Source of the DNA: Algoriphagus lacus
Lineage (GTDB): Bacteria > Bacteroidota > Bacteroidia > Cytophagales > Cyclobacteriaceae
Direction of reading: 5' to 3'
Length of the DNA: 64,000 nt
Assembly: GCF_003583985.1 (NCBI RefSeq)
Contig: NZ_QXML01000001.1
Coordinates: forward strand, 806,001-870,000
Positions 15,179-24,044 of the stretch are shown here, piece after piece. A program made the translations under genes and the position numbers. Position 1 is the stretch's first letter, and each line of letters begins with the position of its first letter. The notes under the pieces were generated by a model. That model searched no databases. It was not told the DNA's origin and worked only from the letters and a program-made list of their open reading frames with translations.

Positions 15179-17041
15179 CTACCCTCCAATCTCAAATACC
15201 GCCGACTCCCAAGGTCCGAAGTCCAAATCGATCTCTGCTCCTTGATCCGTTATACGAAGCATGGTTTTTTTCTTCCCAAACATGACTTCCTGGATTTCCC
15301 GATCGCCTTTTTCCAACTTCCAGGCTTTAATTAGTTCTGGAGAGAGTTTCAGTGTGGTTTTGATCGGCTGTAGGGCATCGAAATTGGTCACTACGATCAG
15401 CTTTTGGCTTTCATCCCAGCGGGCAAAAGCGAAGGCTTTGTTGTGATATTTTGGATTTTGTTTGCGGTTGAAGGTGTGAAGATCCAAATATTCTCCCATC
15501 AGCGCCGGACTGTTTCGGGTAAAGTTCAGGACCTCAGAATAATAATTTCTCAGCGCTTTTTCATTCTCGGGGAGCTGTCCTCCATCAAATTTTCCTCCAT
15601 TCATCCACTTCTGATGCTGAGGTACCCCAATGTAGTCGAAGATAGAGGTGCGGCTTGGCTGTCCAAAACCTGCCAGTTCCGCTCCGGGTTCGCCCACTTC
15701 CTGTCCAAAATAAATCATGGTTGGAGAAGTAGAGACCGTCGCCGATAAGACCATTGCAGGCATGGCTTTCCAGGGATTCCCGGCAAACTCCGTACTGGCT
15801 ATCCGTTGCTCGTCATGGTTTTCAAGGAAGTGCAGCATGTGGTGCTCGATGTCTTTCAGGCCTGCCAAAATCGGCACCAGATTATCTGTAGATCCATGAC
15901 CTTGGATGATATGCTTCAGAGTATCATAAAGCTCCACCTTGTCGTAGAGGTAATCCATTTTTCCCTTGTGAATGTAATCTCGATACAAACTCGGGTTGTA
16001 AACTTCCGCCAATAAGAAAGCTTCTGAATTGGCCATCTTGATGTGGGAATTAAGGTAAGACCAAAACTCCACCGGCACCATTTCGGCCATGTCGAATCTG
16101 AATCCGTCTACGCCTTTTCCCAGCCAAAACTGGGTAATGTCCTTGAATTTCTTCCAGGAATCGGGCACCTCTTTTCCTTTCCAGAACTCATAATGAGCCT
16201 TCCAGTCTAAGGAATCGGCTCCGGCAGGTAATTCGTCAAAATCTTTTTTCCCATCCGGACTCACTCCGTAATTGATCTTGACCGTCTCGTACCAGTCGTT
16301 GAAATCCGGCTTTGCCAATCGGGAGCCGTTACCGGTCCATTTGGCTGGATTTTCATCAAATTTTCCGTCGGCCAACTGATGCTTTTCCCCTCCAAGTGGT
16401 TGATAGCCATTTTTGGGTTCCGGAACTGAAAAGGCCTTTCCCTGGATATAGTAGAAGTTGTTGTTTTTGGTGTATTCGACCGTTTTGTCATCGTCGGCAC
16501 CAAAATCCCGAACTCCGGCAGGATTGTTTTTCCCTTCATAAAAACGGGACACATGATTGGGAACGATGTCAATGATTACTTTCATCCCGTGCTTGTGGGT
16601 GCGGGCGATCAAAGCTTCAAACTCCTCCATCCGTTTGGTTACATCCACAGCCAAGTCAGGATTGACTTGGTAATAATCCCGCACGGCATATGGCGAGCCC
16701 GCACGGCCTTTGATTACATCCGGATCGTCTGAACTTACGCCAATCTCCGGAAAATCTCCGATCACTCCATGATGAGGCACACCCGTGTACCAAATGTGGG
16801 ATACGCCCAACTTTTTGATTTCCTCCAATGCGGTATCCGTGAAGTCGTTGAACTTCCCGACTCCGTTTTCTTCCTTGGTGCCCCAAGGTTTATTTGTGGT
16901 ATTCGTATTGCCAAAAAGACGGGTAAAAACCTGATAAACGACTATTTTTTGGGGTTTCATAGGTTCGGATTCTTGGGGTTCCGGATTTTGGCAGGAAAAA
17001 GCTGCCGCCGCCAAAACCGCCACGGTTAATAGTTTCTTCAT
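15179..17041 (-). CDS. GH13 alpha-amylase family lipoprotein
   Basis: The 620-residue protein has a lipobox (AAAFSC, Cys17) and then the catalytic barrel. All four classical GH13 regions are visible: VIIDIVPNH, GVDGFRFDMAE with nucleophile Asp317, LLAEVYN with acid/base Glu346, and FLENHDEQR with Asp410. The final ~90 residues form the usual domain C beta-sandwich. It should hydrolyse alpha-1,4-glucans at the periplasmic face or on the cell surface; starch versus maltodextrin preference is not readable. It follows the M20 peptidase gene with a 9-base gap, so those two are probably cotranscribed even though their functions look unrelated. No SusCD pair is adjacent to it. Confidence 0.93.
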   Translation of the reverse strand: MKKLLTVAVLAAAAFSCQNPEPQESEPMKPQKIVVYQVFTRLFGNTNTTNKPWGTKEENGVGKFNDFTDTALEEIKKLGVSHIWYTGVPHHGVIGDFPEIGVSSDDPDVIKGRAGSPYAVRDYYQVNPDLAVDVTKRMEEFEALIARTHKHGMKVIIDIVPNHVSRFYEGKNNPAGVRDFGADDDKTVEYTKNNNFYYIQGKAFSVPEPKNGYQPLGGEKHQLADGKFDENPAKWTGNGSRLAKPDFNDWYETVKINYGVSPDGKKDFDELPAGADSLDWKAHYEFWKGKEVPDSWKKFKDITQFWLGKGVDGFRFDMAEMVPVEFWSYLNSHIKMANSEAFLLAEVYNPSLYRDYIHKGKMDYLYDKVELYDTLKHIIQGHGSTDNLVPILAGLKDIEHHMLHFLENHDEQRIASTEFAGNPWKAMPAMVLSATVSTSPTMIYFGQEVGEPGAELAGFGQPSRTSIFDYIGVPQHQKWMNGGKFDGGQLPENEKALRNYYSEVLNFTRNSPALMGEYLDLHTFNRKQNPKYHNKAFAFARWDESQKLIVVTNFDALQPIKTTLKLSPELIKAWKLEKGDREIQEVMFGKKKTMLRITDQGAEIDLDFGPWESAVFEIGG

Positions 17042-17050
17042 AATATCAGG

Positions 17051-18340
17051 TTATCGGGTCAGTCGGTAAAGTAAAACTGTATTACGTTTGATCAAATCAG
17101 GGAATTGCTTCATGTTTATCGTTTCGCCGGGAGCATGCGCACCCGACCCTGAAGCCCCCAGTCCGTCCAAACAATCCATAAATTCCGCTACAAAAGAGAT
17201 ATCTCCCGCGCCTCGGCTTCCTGGGTCACCGGGCTTTACCGCCCCATAGCCCAAGTCTTGGCTGACTTGGCTTAAGAATTCCGCCAAGGCATAATTTCCT
17301 TCGGTGGGTTCCATGGAAGGGATGTAGTCGTAAAAGGTAATTTCGGCGTCAGTTTGGTGGAGGTTTTTGGCTACGATTTCCCGCATTTTAGTTCGGGCAG
17401 CTTCTTTCTGGGCTTCTCCTAAAAACCTCAGGTCCCCAGTCACAATGGCTTCTCTGGCTACGATATTGGTCTTTCCGAGAGCTGTTCCTGAGCCACTGAT
17501 TTGATCCAAGCTTACATCCGAACCTCCGATAAACTGACCCGGATTGAAAGTCAGGTACTTTTCACCAGCCAAAGCCTCCCGGAATTCATTCAAAATCCTC
17601 GCAGCTTCATAAATCGCTCCATAACCTGCATTTTGACCAAAAACTCCACTGGAATGTCCCTGCTTTCCGCTGGTTTTCAGTGTCCAACCTCCGGCACCTC
17701 GTCGGGCTACGGTTGCCGTGCTGAACCCTTGGGCGGTCTCATATCCCAAAGCGATGTCGTGCTGCTTGGCCCGCTCGATAAAGTCCTTTCTGGAAAGTTC
17801 TGCGTTGCCGGAGCTTTCCTCATCCCCGTTGAAATAAACAGTGATTGTGCGATCTTCCAAAAGTCCGAGTTCGTTGAGGGCTTTCAGACTGGCCAAAACC
17901 AGCACATCACCACCCTTCATGTCGTTAGCGCCTTGGCCTGTGGCAGTGGTGTCATTGAGGTAAGTGAACGGGGTGAAAGGCATGTCCTTTTCAAAAACCG
18001 TATCCAAATGCCCGATCAGGAAAAGTTTTTTGCCCTTGTTTCCTTTTCGCGTGGCTACAAAATGCCCGGCGCGGTTGACCTCGGCAGGGAGCTCGATCCA
18101 TTCCGTTTGGAAACCGATTTTTTGGAATTCCCGTTCGAAGATCCGACCGACTTCCCGCACGCCTTCTTTATTGAGTGAACCGGAGTTGATGTTGATGACT
18201 TCCTCTAATAGAGCTAAGGTCTCTTTGTAGTTTTTATCGATCAGTTCAAGGAGTTTTTGTTCGTCTTTGTTGAGTTTTTGCTGCGCAAATGAGAAAAGCG
18301 GGGACACCGCCAGAATCAAGATCAGGGTGATTTTTTTCAT
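17051..18340 (-). CDS. Secreted M20 family metallopeptidase (glutamate carboxypeptidase-like)
   Basis: The product has 429 residues with a signal peptide ending SFAQQ near residue 19. The zinc-binding motifs of clan MH are present in order: IGHLDTVFE, QGANDMKGGD, and NGDEESSGN with the catalytic Glu, followed by a dimerisation domain (from GAGGWTLKTSGKQGHSSG). Near the end, GDPGSRGAGDISFVAEFMDCLDGLGASGSGAH carries the last metal ligand; this segment is quoted in two blocks, GDPGSRGAGDISF and LGASGSGAH. M20A members of this length remove C-terminal residues such as glutamate from peptides or folates. Export suggests use of periplasmic peptides. It is the upstream gene of the pair with the GH13 gene. 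Confidence 0.9.
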   Translation of the reverse strand: MKKITLILILAVSPLFSFAQQKLNKDEQKLLELIDKNYKETLALLEEVININSGSLNKEGVREVGRIFEREFQKIGFQTEWIELPAEVNRAGHFVATRKGNKGKKLFLIGHLDTVFEKDMPFTPFTYLNDTTATGQGANDMKGGDVLVLASLKALNELGLLEDRTITVYFNGDEESSGNAELSRKDFIERAKQHDIALGYETAQGFSTATVARRGAGGWTLKTSGKQGHSSGVFGQNAGYGAIYEAARILNEFREALAGEKYLTFNPGQFIGGSDVSLDQISGSGTALGKTNIVAREAIVTGDLRFLGEAQKEAARTKMREIVAKNLHQTDAEITFYDYIPSMEPTEGNYALAEFLSQVSQDLGYGAVKPGDPGSRGAGDISFVAEFMDCLDGLGASGSGAHAPGETINMKQFPDLIKRNTVLLYRLTR

Positions 18341-18624
18341 GGGGGTAAAATAGGCGAAAAAGTGAGCGAGGGCAAGGTTCGGGTTTTAATCACTCATGAT
18401 TTATTAAAAAAATAGAAGTTTAAGATTGGGCCTTTCCCCTCTCAACTACCTACTGTGATGTAGAAACCTGTAATTGAATTCTGGTCTGCCTTCGGTCGGC
18501 AGACACGTTCTGTGAAAATCCCAAATTCAATTTTGGATTTTTAATTTTGAGATGGGACATAATAGCCGACCTGCATTTCCTGCATTTTTTCCTTAATATT
18601 AAATCCTCTATAAACCTATTGTAA
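18341..18624. other. Divergent intergenic region with two hairpins
   Basis: This 284-base gap separates the M20 gene and the GMC gene and should hold promoters for both. It contains a strong hairpin at 18484-18504 and an imperfect AT-rich hairpin at 18516-18540. A TAATTTTG at 18542-18549 matches the Bacteroidota -7 consensus for the GMC gene but lacks a TTTG partner at the right spacing. Confidence 0.4.
18484..18504. repeat. REP-like hairpin, GTCTGCC/GGCAGAC
   Basis: Perfect 7-bp arms GTCTGCC (18484-18490) and GGCAGAC (18498-18504) flank a 7-base loop. No T-run follows, and the flanking genes diverge from this point, so it is not a terminator for either. A palindromic intergenic repeat is the likeliest reading. 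Confidence 0.4.
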
Positions 18625-20331
18625 ATGGCCAATTTTAACATCGACGCCGACAAAAACCTGACCTACGACGCCATCGTCATCGGTTCGGGAATAAGTGGAG
18701 GCTGGGCGGCAAAGGAGCTTTGCGAAGCCGGACTTAAAACTCTTGTCCTTGAACGGGGACGCATCGTGGAGCATGTAGTGGATTATCCTACCATGACCCT
18801 TGATCCCTGGGAGCACGAACTCCGTGGAGGGCTCACCCCTGAGCAAAAGGCCAAGCATCCCAAAGGCGGTCGATCCGGATTCATTGGCGCTATGAATGAG
18901 CATTTTCACGCCAATGACCTCGAAAATCCCTACACCGAAGTCAAGCCATTCCTGTGGGTGCGTGCGCATCAGATGGGTGGGCGCTCTCTCCTCTGGGGTA
19001 AGCAAACTTATCGCTGGTCCGACCTCGATTTTGAAGCCAATGCCAAAGACGGGCATGGAGTGGATTGGCCGATCCGGTATAAAGACTTGGAATCTTGGTA
19101 TACCCATGTCGAAAAATTTGCAGGAATCAGTGGAGAAGCGCTGGGACTTCCGCAATTACCGGATTCCCACTTTTTACCTCCCATGGAATTAAACTGTGTG
19201 GAAAAGCACGTGAAGGAGCGTATCGAAAAGGACTTCAAAGGTCGAAATATGATCATCGGTCGGGTGGCGCATCTGACAGAGCCGCTCAATGGCCGGGGCA
19301 AATGCCAGTACCGCAACCGCTGCGATCGGGGCTGTCCTTATGGAGCTTACTTTAGCTCCAATGCAGTGACTTTGCCAGCCGCCCACGCCACAGGAAATCT
19401 CACGATCCGACCTTTTTCCATTGTTCAGTCTGTGGTCTATGATGAGAAAAAAGGTAAAGCTTCAGGCGTCCGCATCATTGATGCGGAGACAAGTGAAGAG
19501 ATTGTCTACACAGCCAAAATAGTTTTTGTAAATGCCTCGACCCTGAGCACTACGCAGATTTTGCTCAATTCTACTTCCAATCGGTTTCCAAACGGAATGG
19601 GAAATGACAGCGGCGAACTCGGGCACAACCTGATGGATCACACCTATCGTGTGGGTGCCATGGGAACGGTGGATGGATTTGAGGATCAATACTACAAAGG
19701 CCGCAGACCAAACGGAATTTATATCCCTCGCTATGTGAATCTCAAAGACGGCCCGCAATCCGACAATTTTGTCAGGGGCTTTGGATTCCAAGGAGGGGGA
19801 GGGCGAGCAGGCTGGGGTGCAGGAAGCAATCAGGAAGATTTTGGAGGAAATTTCAAAGATGGACTCATGAAGCCTGGACCTTGGGAGTTTTTCATCACGG
19901 GTTTTTCTGAATGTCTCCCATATCATGAAAACCAAGTCTACCTCAACAAGGAGGTCTTGGATAAATGGGGACAGCCTACGCTATCCATTGATGCCGAGTG
20001 GAAAGCCAACGAACTTGCACTCAACGATCAGGCCCGAAAGGATGCCAAAGAAATGTTGGAGCGTGCGGGTTTGAAAGATATTATGGAGTTTGACAACAAG
20101 CATGAGATGGGCTTCGGAATCCATGAGATGGGTACCGCCCGAATGGGTCGAGATCCAAAAACCTCCGTACTCAACGGCACCAATCAGGTTCACGGCTGCG
20201 CCAATGTCTTTGTCACCGATGGTGCTTGCATGACGTCTTCTTCCTGTGTCAATCCTTCTTTGACTTACATGGCACTTACCGCCAGAGCTGCCAATCATGC
20301 CGTATCCGAACTTAAAAAAATGAACCTTTAA
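18625..20331 (+). CDS. GMC family oxidoreductase (glucoside 3-dehydrogenase-type large subunit)
   Basis: The 568-residue protein has the FAD-binding motif IVIGSGISGG (Gly20-Gly26) and the C-terminal GMC region HEMGTARMG, then VFVTDGACMTSSSCVNPSLT with the active-site His/Asn region. A cysteine cluster (CQYRNRCDRGCPYG) near residue 230 is typical of the branch that includes gluconate 2-dehydrogenase and glucoside 3-dehydrogenase large subunits. These oxidise sugars at C2 or C3 and pass electrons to the membrane chain. It has no signal peptide of its own, but the small-subunit gene starts three bases after its stop and encodes a Tat signal, so the folded pair is probably exported together. Confidence 0.9.
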   Translation: MANFNIDADKNLTYDAIVIGSGISGGWAAKELCEAGLKTLVLERGRIVEHVVDYPTMTLDPWEHELRGGLTPEQKAKHPKGGRSGFIGAMNEHFHANDLENPYTEVKPFLWVRAHQMGGRSLLWGKQTYRWSDLDFEANAKDGHGVDWPIRYKDLESWYTHVEKFAGISGEALGLPQLPDSHFLPPMELNCVEKHVKERIEKDFKGRNMIIGRVAHLTEPLNGRGKCQYRNRCDRGCPYGAYFSSNAVTLPAAHATGNLTIRPFSIVQSVVYDEKKGKASGVRIIDAETSEEIVYTAKIVFVNASTLSTTQILLNSTSNRFPNGMGNDSGELGHNLMDHTYRVGAMGTVDGFEDQYYKGRRPNGIYIPRYVNLKDGPQSDNFVRGFGFQGGGGRAGWGAGSNQEDFGGNFKDGLMKPGPWEFFITGFSECLPYHENQVYLNKEVLDKWGQPTLSIDAEWKANELALNDQARKDAKEMLERAGLKDIMEFDNKHEMGFGIHEMGTARMGRDPKTSVLNGTNQVHGCANVFVTDGACMTSSSCVNPSLTYMALTARAANHAVSELKKMNL

Positions 20332-20334
20332 GCC

Positions 20335-20928
20335 ATGAACAGACGCGACGCACTCAAAAAAACGGCATTGGCATTTGGAGCTGCCGCCGGAACCCCGACT
20401 TTGCTCAGCTTGCTTCAGGCTTGTGCACAGACTGACCGCGTGACTTGGACGCCTCAGTTTTTGAATGAAGATCAGGCTAGATTCATTTCTGCTTTTGTGG
20501 ATTTTCTGTTACCCAAAACCGAAACTCCCGGAGGCTTGGACGTAAAGGCGGATGTTTTTATCGACCTGATGTATTCCAAAACTTACGACGAAGCAGCACA
20601 AAAGCAGGTGGTAGCTGATATCGAGAAATTCAATGCTGACTGTAAGGCTAAGTTTGGGAAAGTCTTTGCCGAGTTGAGTCAGGAGGACAAAACTGCCTGT
20701 TTCAAGGACCAGGAGGCCAATTCACCAAAGTTTGCGCCTAAGGTTTGGGGAACTGGGGTAGGACCGCAGGAACCTGTCGGGTTTTATCGCAGCTTGAAAT
20801 CCACCGTCCTTTGGGCGTATTTCAGTTCGGAGGAAATCGGAAAAAATGTCCTTAGCTACGATCCGATTCCGGGAGAATTCAGAGGCTGCATGCCATTGTC
20901 AGAGGTGGGTAATACCTGGAGTTTGTAA
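20335..20928 (+). CDS. Gluconate 2-dehydrogenase subunit 3 family protein, Tat-exported
   Basis: The 197-residue protein begins with a twin-arginine signal (MNRRDALKKTALAFGAAAG) and a following hydrophobic stretch ending LLQAC. The mature part is the helical domain of the subunit 3 family: RFISAFVDFLLPKTETPGG, then DVFIDLMY, ending with FRGCMPLSEVGNTWSL. The family partners GMC-type FAD subunits in periplasmic sugar dehydrogenases and provides their export signal. The 3-base gap to the GMC gene supports a two-subunit enzyme. The electron acceptor (a cytochrome c subunit in Proteobacteria) is not encoded next to it here. Confidence 0.9.
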   Translation: MNRRDALKKTALAFGAAAGTPTLLSLLQACAQTDRVTWTPQFLNEDQARFISAFVDFLLPKTETPGGLDVKADVFIDLMYSKTYDEAAQKQVVADIEKFNADCKAKFGKVFAELSQEDKTACFKDQEANSPKFAPKVWGTGVGPQEPVGFYRSLKSTVLWAYFSSEEIGKNVLSYDPIPGEFRGCMPLSEVGNTWSL

Positions 20929-21095
20929 TAGTCACTTCATCAGCGAGGGGTTACTTTTAGCTGGATAATTGGCGATTAAAAGAATTTAAGCAAGACTTTA
21001 CTTTAAGTGAGGTCTTGAATCAAATAAAAAATGAATTTGTTAGACTAGCGCTCAAAAGTAACGTTAACGATTACACAACCTAACTCGATCAAACT

Positions 21096-21524
21096 ATGAA
21101 AACTAAAGTAGCAGCCTTCATCGGAATGGCATTTTTAGGAATGACCGCGATGTCTTGTGACCAGAATAAGAAAGCAGATTCAGACGAGCAAATCATCGAA
21201 GTCAACATTGACTTTGAAAAGGAGCGGGATAAGCTTAAGCAAGAACTCAAAGATTTAGAGGCCGAAGTCGACCAGAAGATCAAAGAGTTGGAGGAGAAAA
21301 AGGCCGAGGCTAATGCAGATGCAAAAGCTGAAATTGAAGAAATGCAAAAGGAACTCCGAGCCGAAAAGTCTGACCTGGAAAAAGCGCTTGATGATGTCGA
21401 AAAAGCCACTGAAAATACCTGGGATGACATCAAATCCGGAGTAAACAAAACGACCCGGGATATTGAAAACGAATGGCAAAAGCTCAAGGATAATGTTGAG
21501 AAGACATTTGAAAAAAACAACTAA
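21096..21524 (+). CDS. Small coiled-coil lipoprotein of unknown function
   Basis: The 142-residue protein has a lipobox ending AMSC (Cys near residue 21). The whole mature part from residue ~40 is a highly charged helix with heptad-like Leu/Ile/Ala spacing (for example KLKQELKDLEAEVDQKIKEL), so a long coiled coil is expected. The C-terminal segment WDDIKSGVNKTTRDIENEW resembles apolipoprotein-like or LEA-like amphipathic repeats often seen in stress-related envelope proteins, but that similarity does not assign a function. It stands alone between the sugar dehydrogenase pair and a strong terminator. Confidence 0.75.
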   Translation: MKTKVAAFIGMAFLGMTAMSCDQNKKADSDEQIIEVNIDFEKERDKLKQELKDLEAEVDQKIKELEEKKAEANADAKAEIEEMQKELRAEKSDLEKALDDVEKATENTWDDIKSGVNKTTRDIENEWQKLKDNVEKTFEKNN

Positions 21525-21542
21525 TTATCTGATTAAAAGACC

Positions 21543-21574
21543 AAAGGCCAGTTTGAGAAACTGGCCTTTTTTAT
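21543..21574 (+). terminator. Strong terminator between convergent genes
   Basis: Perfect 12-bp arms AAAGGCCAGTTT (21543-21554) and AAACTGGCCTTT (21558-21569) around the loop GAG, followed by T on the plus strand. It sits between the coiled-coil lipoprotein gene and the converging Nif3-like gene (stop at 21575) and can serve both. Confidence 0.9.
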
Positions 21575-22456
21575 TTAGAATATCTGAAGCGAGTTGCCGG
21601 AGGGAATATGGTGAACAGGTATGTCGGGCATGTTTTGATTGAGCCAGTTTTTGACAAACTCGGATCCACCTTCTTCACTTGCTGAGTGACCGATCTCGAT
21701 CATCGACAGCTTCATCCCGATCTCGTTCGCGGCACGCACATATTCCGGAGTTTCCCATTCGTTGGACTCACCACAGACCAGCACATCGGGACGATGTTCC
21801 ATGATTTGGGTGATTTGAAGTCGGCTTCCAACTGCACCCGGAAGTAAAAGCACCTTGCTGCAGGACTGATTCAAATCTCCGACGTATCGCATCGCAGGAA
21901 CTCCCAATCGGGTTTTGATATGATTGATCAAGCCCCGAAGATCTGTTTTGGGGATGTTCAAGATCCGGCTTCCAGGAGTGTAAAAGGCATTCCAGCCCAG
22001 ATCTCCCACCACACCGACGCGTACACCATCATCCTGCATTCGGTGTACGTAGTCGTGGTTTCTCCAAAGAGTAATCCCATGCTTTTCCATCAGGTCGTAC
22101 TTAGCTCGGAAGACCGGATCATTTTGCAAATAGTCTGTATCATCCTGCCCGGAGAAAAAAGTGGGTTCGTGGGGAATAATCAAGTTGGCCTTGAGTTCGA
22201 TGGCTTTTTGGATAATCCCCATAGTAGTAAACATCGTGGTTACCACACCGGTCACCACAGTATCCCGGGAGCCTATTTTGATTGTATCCACCGTTTGGGC
22301 GAAAGGTCCATTGGGCACTTGGGCGATGAACGTATCTATGATTTCACCGACTGTCCAGGTCTTTTTTCCGGAATAGGAAAAGCCCGAAAAAGGATTGGCA
22401 AGCATTCCTGCACCGAGTAATGCTCCTGATTGGTAGATGAAATTTCTGCGGTTCAT
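21575..22456 (-). CDS. Nif3-like dinuclear metal centre protein with Tat signal
   Basis: The start was set at the ATG giving MNRRNFIYQSGALLGAGML, a twin-arginine signal; upstream in-frame codons exist but read through a terminator hairpin and lack coding character. The 293-residue product has the Nif3/YbgI family features: NLIIPHEPTFFSG (His metal ligand) near residue 90, VVGDLGW, LLLPGAVGS, CGESNEWETPEYV, and IEIGHSASEEGG with His and Glu ligands near the C-terminus. Nif3 proteins are cytosolic hexameric hydrolase-like metal enzymes of uncertain function, so an exported version is unusual. It may act on a periplasmic nucleotide- or pterin-like compound, but nothing here proves it. Confidence 0.82.
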   Translation of the reverse strand: MNRRNFIYQSGALLGAGMLANPFSGFSYSGKKTWTVGEIIDTFIAQVPNGPFAQTVDTIKIGSRDTVVTGVVTTMFTTMGIIQKAIELKANLIIPHEPTFFSGQDDTDYLQNDPVFRAKYDLMEKHGITLWRNHDYVHRMQDDGVRVGVVGDLGWNAFYTPGSRILNIPKTDLRGLINHIKTRLGVPAMRYVGDLNQSCSKVLLLPGAVGSRLQITQIMEHRPDVLVCGESNEWETPEYVRAANEIGMKLSMIEIGHSASEEGGSEFVKNWLNQNMPDIPVHHIPSGNSLQIF

Positions 22457-22492
22457 TGTGGTTTTATGAATTTGATGAAGAGGCATTTTTAA

Positions 22493-22530
22493 AAGTAAAA
22501 AAAAGCCGTGAGCAAGGATACCCACGGCTT
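22493..22530 (-). terminator. Terminator after the 22558 lipoprotein gene
   Basis: Arms AAGCCGTG (22503-22510) and CACGGCTT (22523-22530) form an 8-bp stem. On the minus strand the stem is followed by a run of T. It ends the minus-strand operon that begins with the IlvD/Edd gene or the SDR at 24698. Confidence 0.8.
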
Positions 22531-22557
22531 GAAAATCATTTTGGAATGGATAGAGCG

Positions 22558-23217
22558 CTATTCTACTTTGATATTGGAGATCCAAAGAGTTTTCTTCCCT
22601 TCTGCATTGTAATGTTCGGTGGCAAATTTCAATGGACCGTGTGTTTCGACGGTTTCCCAAGTGATTGGTCTGCCCTCGGCTCCGTTTCCTCTTCGGAAAA
22701 CCCACTCCACGATCATCAAATTTTCATCAAGATAAAGGTCATAGGCATCTCCTGGGGTGTAGCCCATTCCTGGAGATTGTGGCTCACCGGCATTATACAC
22801 GATGGTCAGCTTGGTAGAGGGAGTTCCTTTGATTGGAGAGGTCACATTTTCAACGGTCTCAAAGGTGTAACCTTTATCCCAGGCCAATTGAAAAGGCATC
22901 ATTGCCCAGTATTTGTCATTGATGAAGCCACCGTCCTGCTTTGGCAAGGAATCAGCGGTTAAACTGTAGGTGAAGGTGGTGTCCGGTCCTGAGTAATATA
23001 CCGTGCTGTCCTTGATGTTCCATTTCCAGTCTCTGGACAGGACATTCACTGAATCACGCTGTACATTCCAGGTATAGGAGATCGAGTTTACCTGATCGAA
23101 GTTTTCAAAGCCGTAAGCTTTGGCAACTTTGAAAGGTAGGGTGTCAGGCAGTTCAGGCTTCTGCTGGCAGGAGCTGATTAACCCAATTAAAGCGAGGAGG
23201 AAGAAGTAGTTTTTCAT
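22558..23217 (-). CDS. Lipoprotein of unknown function
   Basis: The chosen start (MKNYFFLLALIGLISSCQQ) gives a lipoprotein signal with Cys17; an open frame extends further upstream but overlaps the SDR gene and has no coding character. The 219-residue product is mostly beta: VNSISYTWNVQ, DWKWNIKDSTVYYSG, YTFETVENVTSP, KLTIVYNAGEPQS and VEWVFRRGNG, a layout reminiscent of periplasmic lipocalin/LolA-like or DUF4292-type domains. I cannot name the family. It follows the SDR gene at 23250 by 32 bases and is the last gene before a terminator, so it is probably the tail of the SDR/ADC operon. Confidence 0.7.
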   Translation of the reverse strand: MKNYFFLLALIGLISSCQQKPELPDTLPFKVAKAYGFENFDQVNSISYTWNVQRDSVNVLSRDWKWNIKDSTVYYSGPDTTFTYSLTADSLPKQDGGFINDKYWAMMPFQLAWDKGYTFETVENVTSPIKGTPSTKLTIVYNAGEPQSPGMGYTPGDAYDLYLDENLMIVEWVFRRGNGAEGRPITWETVETHGPLKFATEHYNAEGKKTLWISNIKVE

Positions 23218-23249
23218 AAGTGAATGGAAAAGGTTGTGATTGAAACTGT

Positions 23250-24044
23250 TCAGGTTTTTGAATGTTTGGTAAGCCACTTGGAGTACTTCGAATATTCTAT
23301 TGCCAGATAGATTGGCCGGATTATCGGTAAGAATCTGTCCAAGGTAAGCATCAAACGAAAAAGCCTTGATGGAAAAATTTTCTTTTTTCCGATGCTTGCT
23401 CCAAGCAGGATTTTCCTTGAGACAATATCCGGATTCTGTATCGGAAATGCTGCAGGAATTCCTTTGCCGGCAGCATCGAAAAACTTGGTTTTGGTGGCGA
23501 TTGGGAAAGCCAGGCTTAACCAATTTCCCTTTTTCTCTGCCCAAACCGCCTCCGCCCAGGAAAGCAAGCCTGCTTTGCTGGCCGAGTAAGCAGAATAGCC
23601 AGGCAAACTCCAATAACTCATGGCTGATGCGGTGATTACATGGCGAAATTTTCCTTTTGGAGCCTTGTCCAACAAAGCAAACCCGAGATCAATCGGACTG
23701 GTGAGATTCAATTGAATCAGCCGTTCCAATTCTTCTCCGGATTGGCAGAGGGCTGGGGAGTAGATGGCCTTTCCGGCATTGGCGAAGCAAAAGTCAACGT
23801 GAGTCCAATGGGTTTTCACCCAAGTCAAAATCAATTCGTTTCCGCTTTTTTCGCTCAAATCTACCTTCAGTAAGTGCCGCACTTCAGGAAATTGACTTTG
23901 GAGTTTTTGCAGGTTTTCCACCGAATTGTCTACCGCCAGAATTTCCTTGGTGAATGGGATTAGTTGCCTGACCATTTCCAACCCGATTCCGGAGGCAGCA
24001 CCTGTTACGATGATCCGTTTATTTTCAAATGAATTCATCCCCAT
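23250..24044 (-). CDS. SDR family oxidoreductase
   Basis: The 264-residue protein is a classical short-chain dehydrogenase/reductase: the cofactor motif VTGAASGIG near residue 12-20, FANAGKAIYS near residue 85, the catalytic Ser in ITASAMSYWSLPGYS and the active-site pair in YSAYSASKAG. Acidic residues after the second strand (AVDN) favour NAD over NADP. Its start overlaps the 3' end of the acetoacetate-decarboxylase-like gene by 20 bases, which points to tight cotranscription. The substrate is unknown. Confidence 0.9.
   Translation of the reverse strand: MGMNSFENKRIIVTGAASGIGLEMVRQLIPFTKEILAVDNSVENLQKLQSQFPEVRHLLKVDLSEKSGNELILTWVKTHWTHVDFCFANAGKAIYSPALCQSGEELERLIQLNLTSPIDLGFALLDKAPKGKFRHVITASAMSYWSLPGYSAYSASKAGLLSWAEAVWAEKKGNWLSLAFPIATKTKFFDAAGKGIPAAFPIQNPDIVSRKILLGASIGKKKIFPSRLFRLMLTLDRFLPIIRPIYLAIEYSKYSKWLTKHSKT

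Noticed and set aside
18542-18549. TAATTTTG as promoter of the GMC gene
   Set aside because: No TTG or TTTG occurs 17-23 bases upstream; kept only as a note in the intergenic entry.
22457-22705. N-terminal extension of the Nif3-like gene
   Set aside because: The extension runs through the terminator hairpin and the neighbouring lipoprotein gene and would bury the Tat signal in the middle of the protein.
23218-23613. N-terminal extension of the 22558 lipoprotein gene
   Set aside because: It overlaps the SDR gene and would bury the lipoprotein signal.
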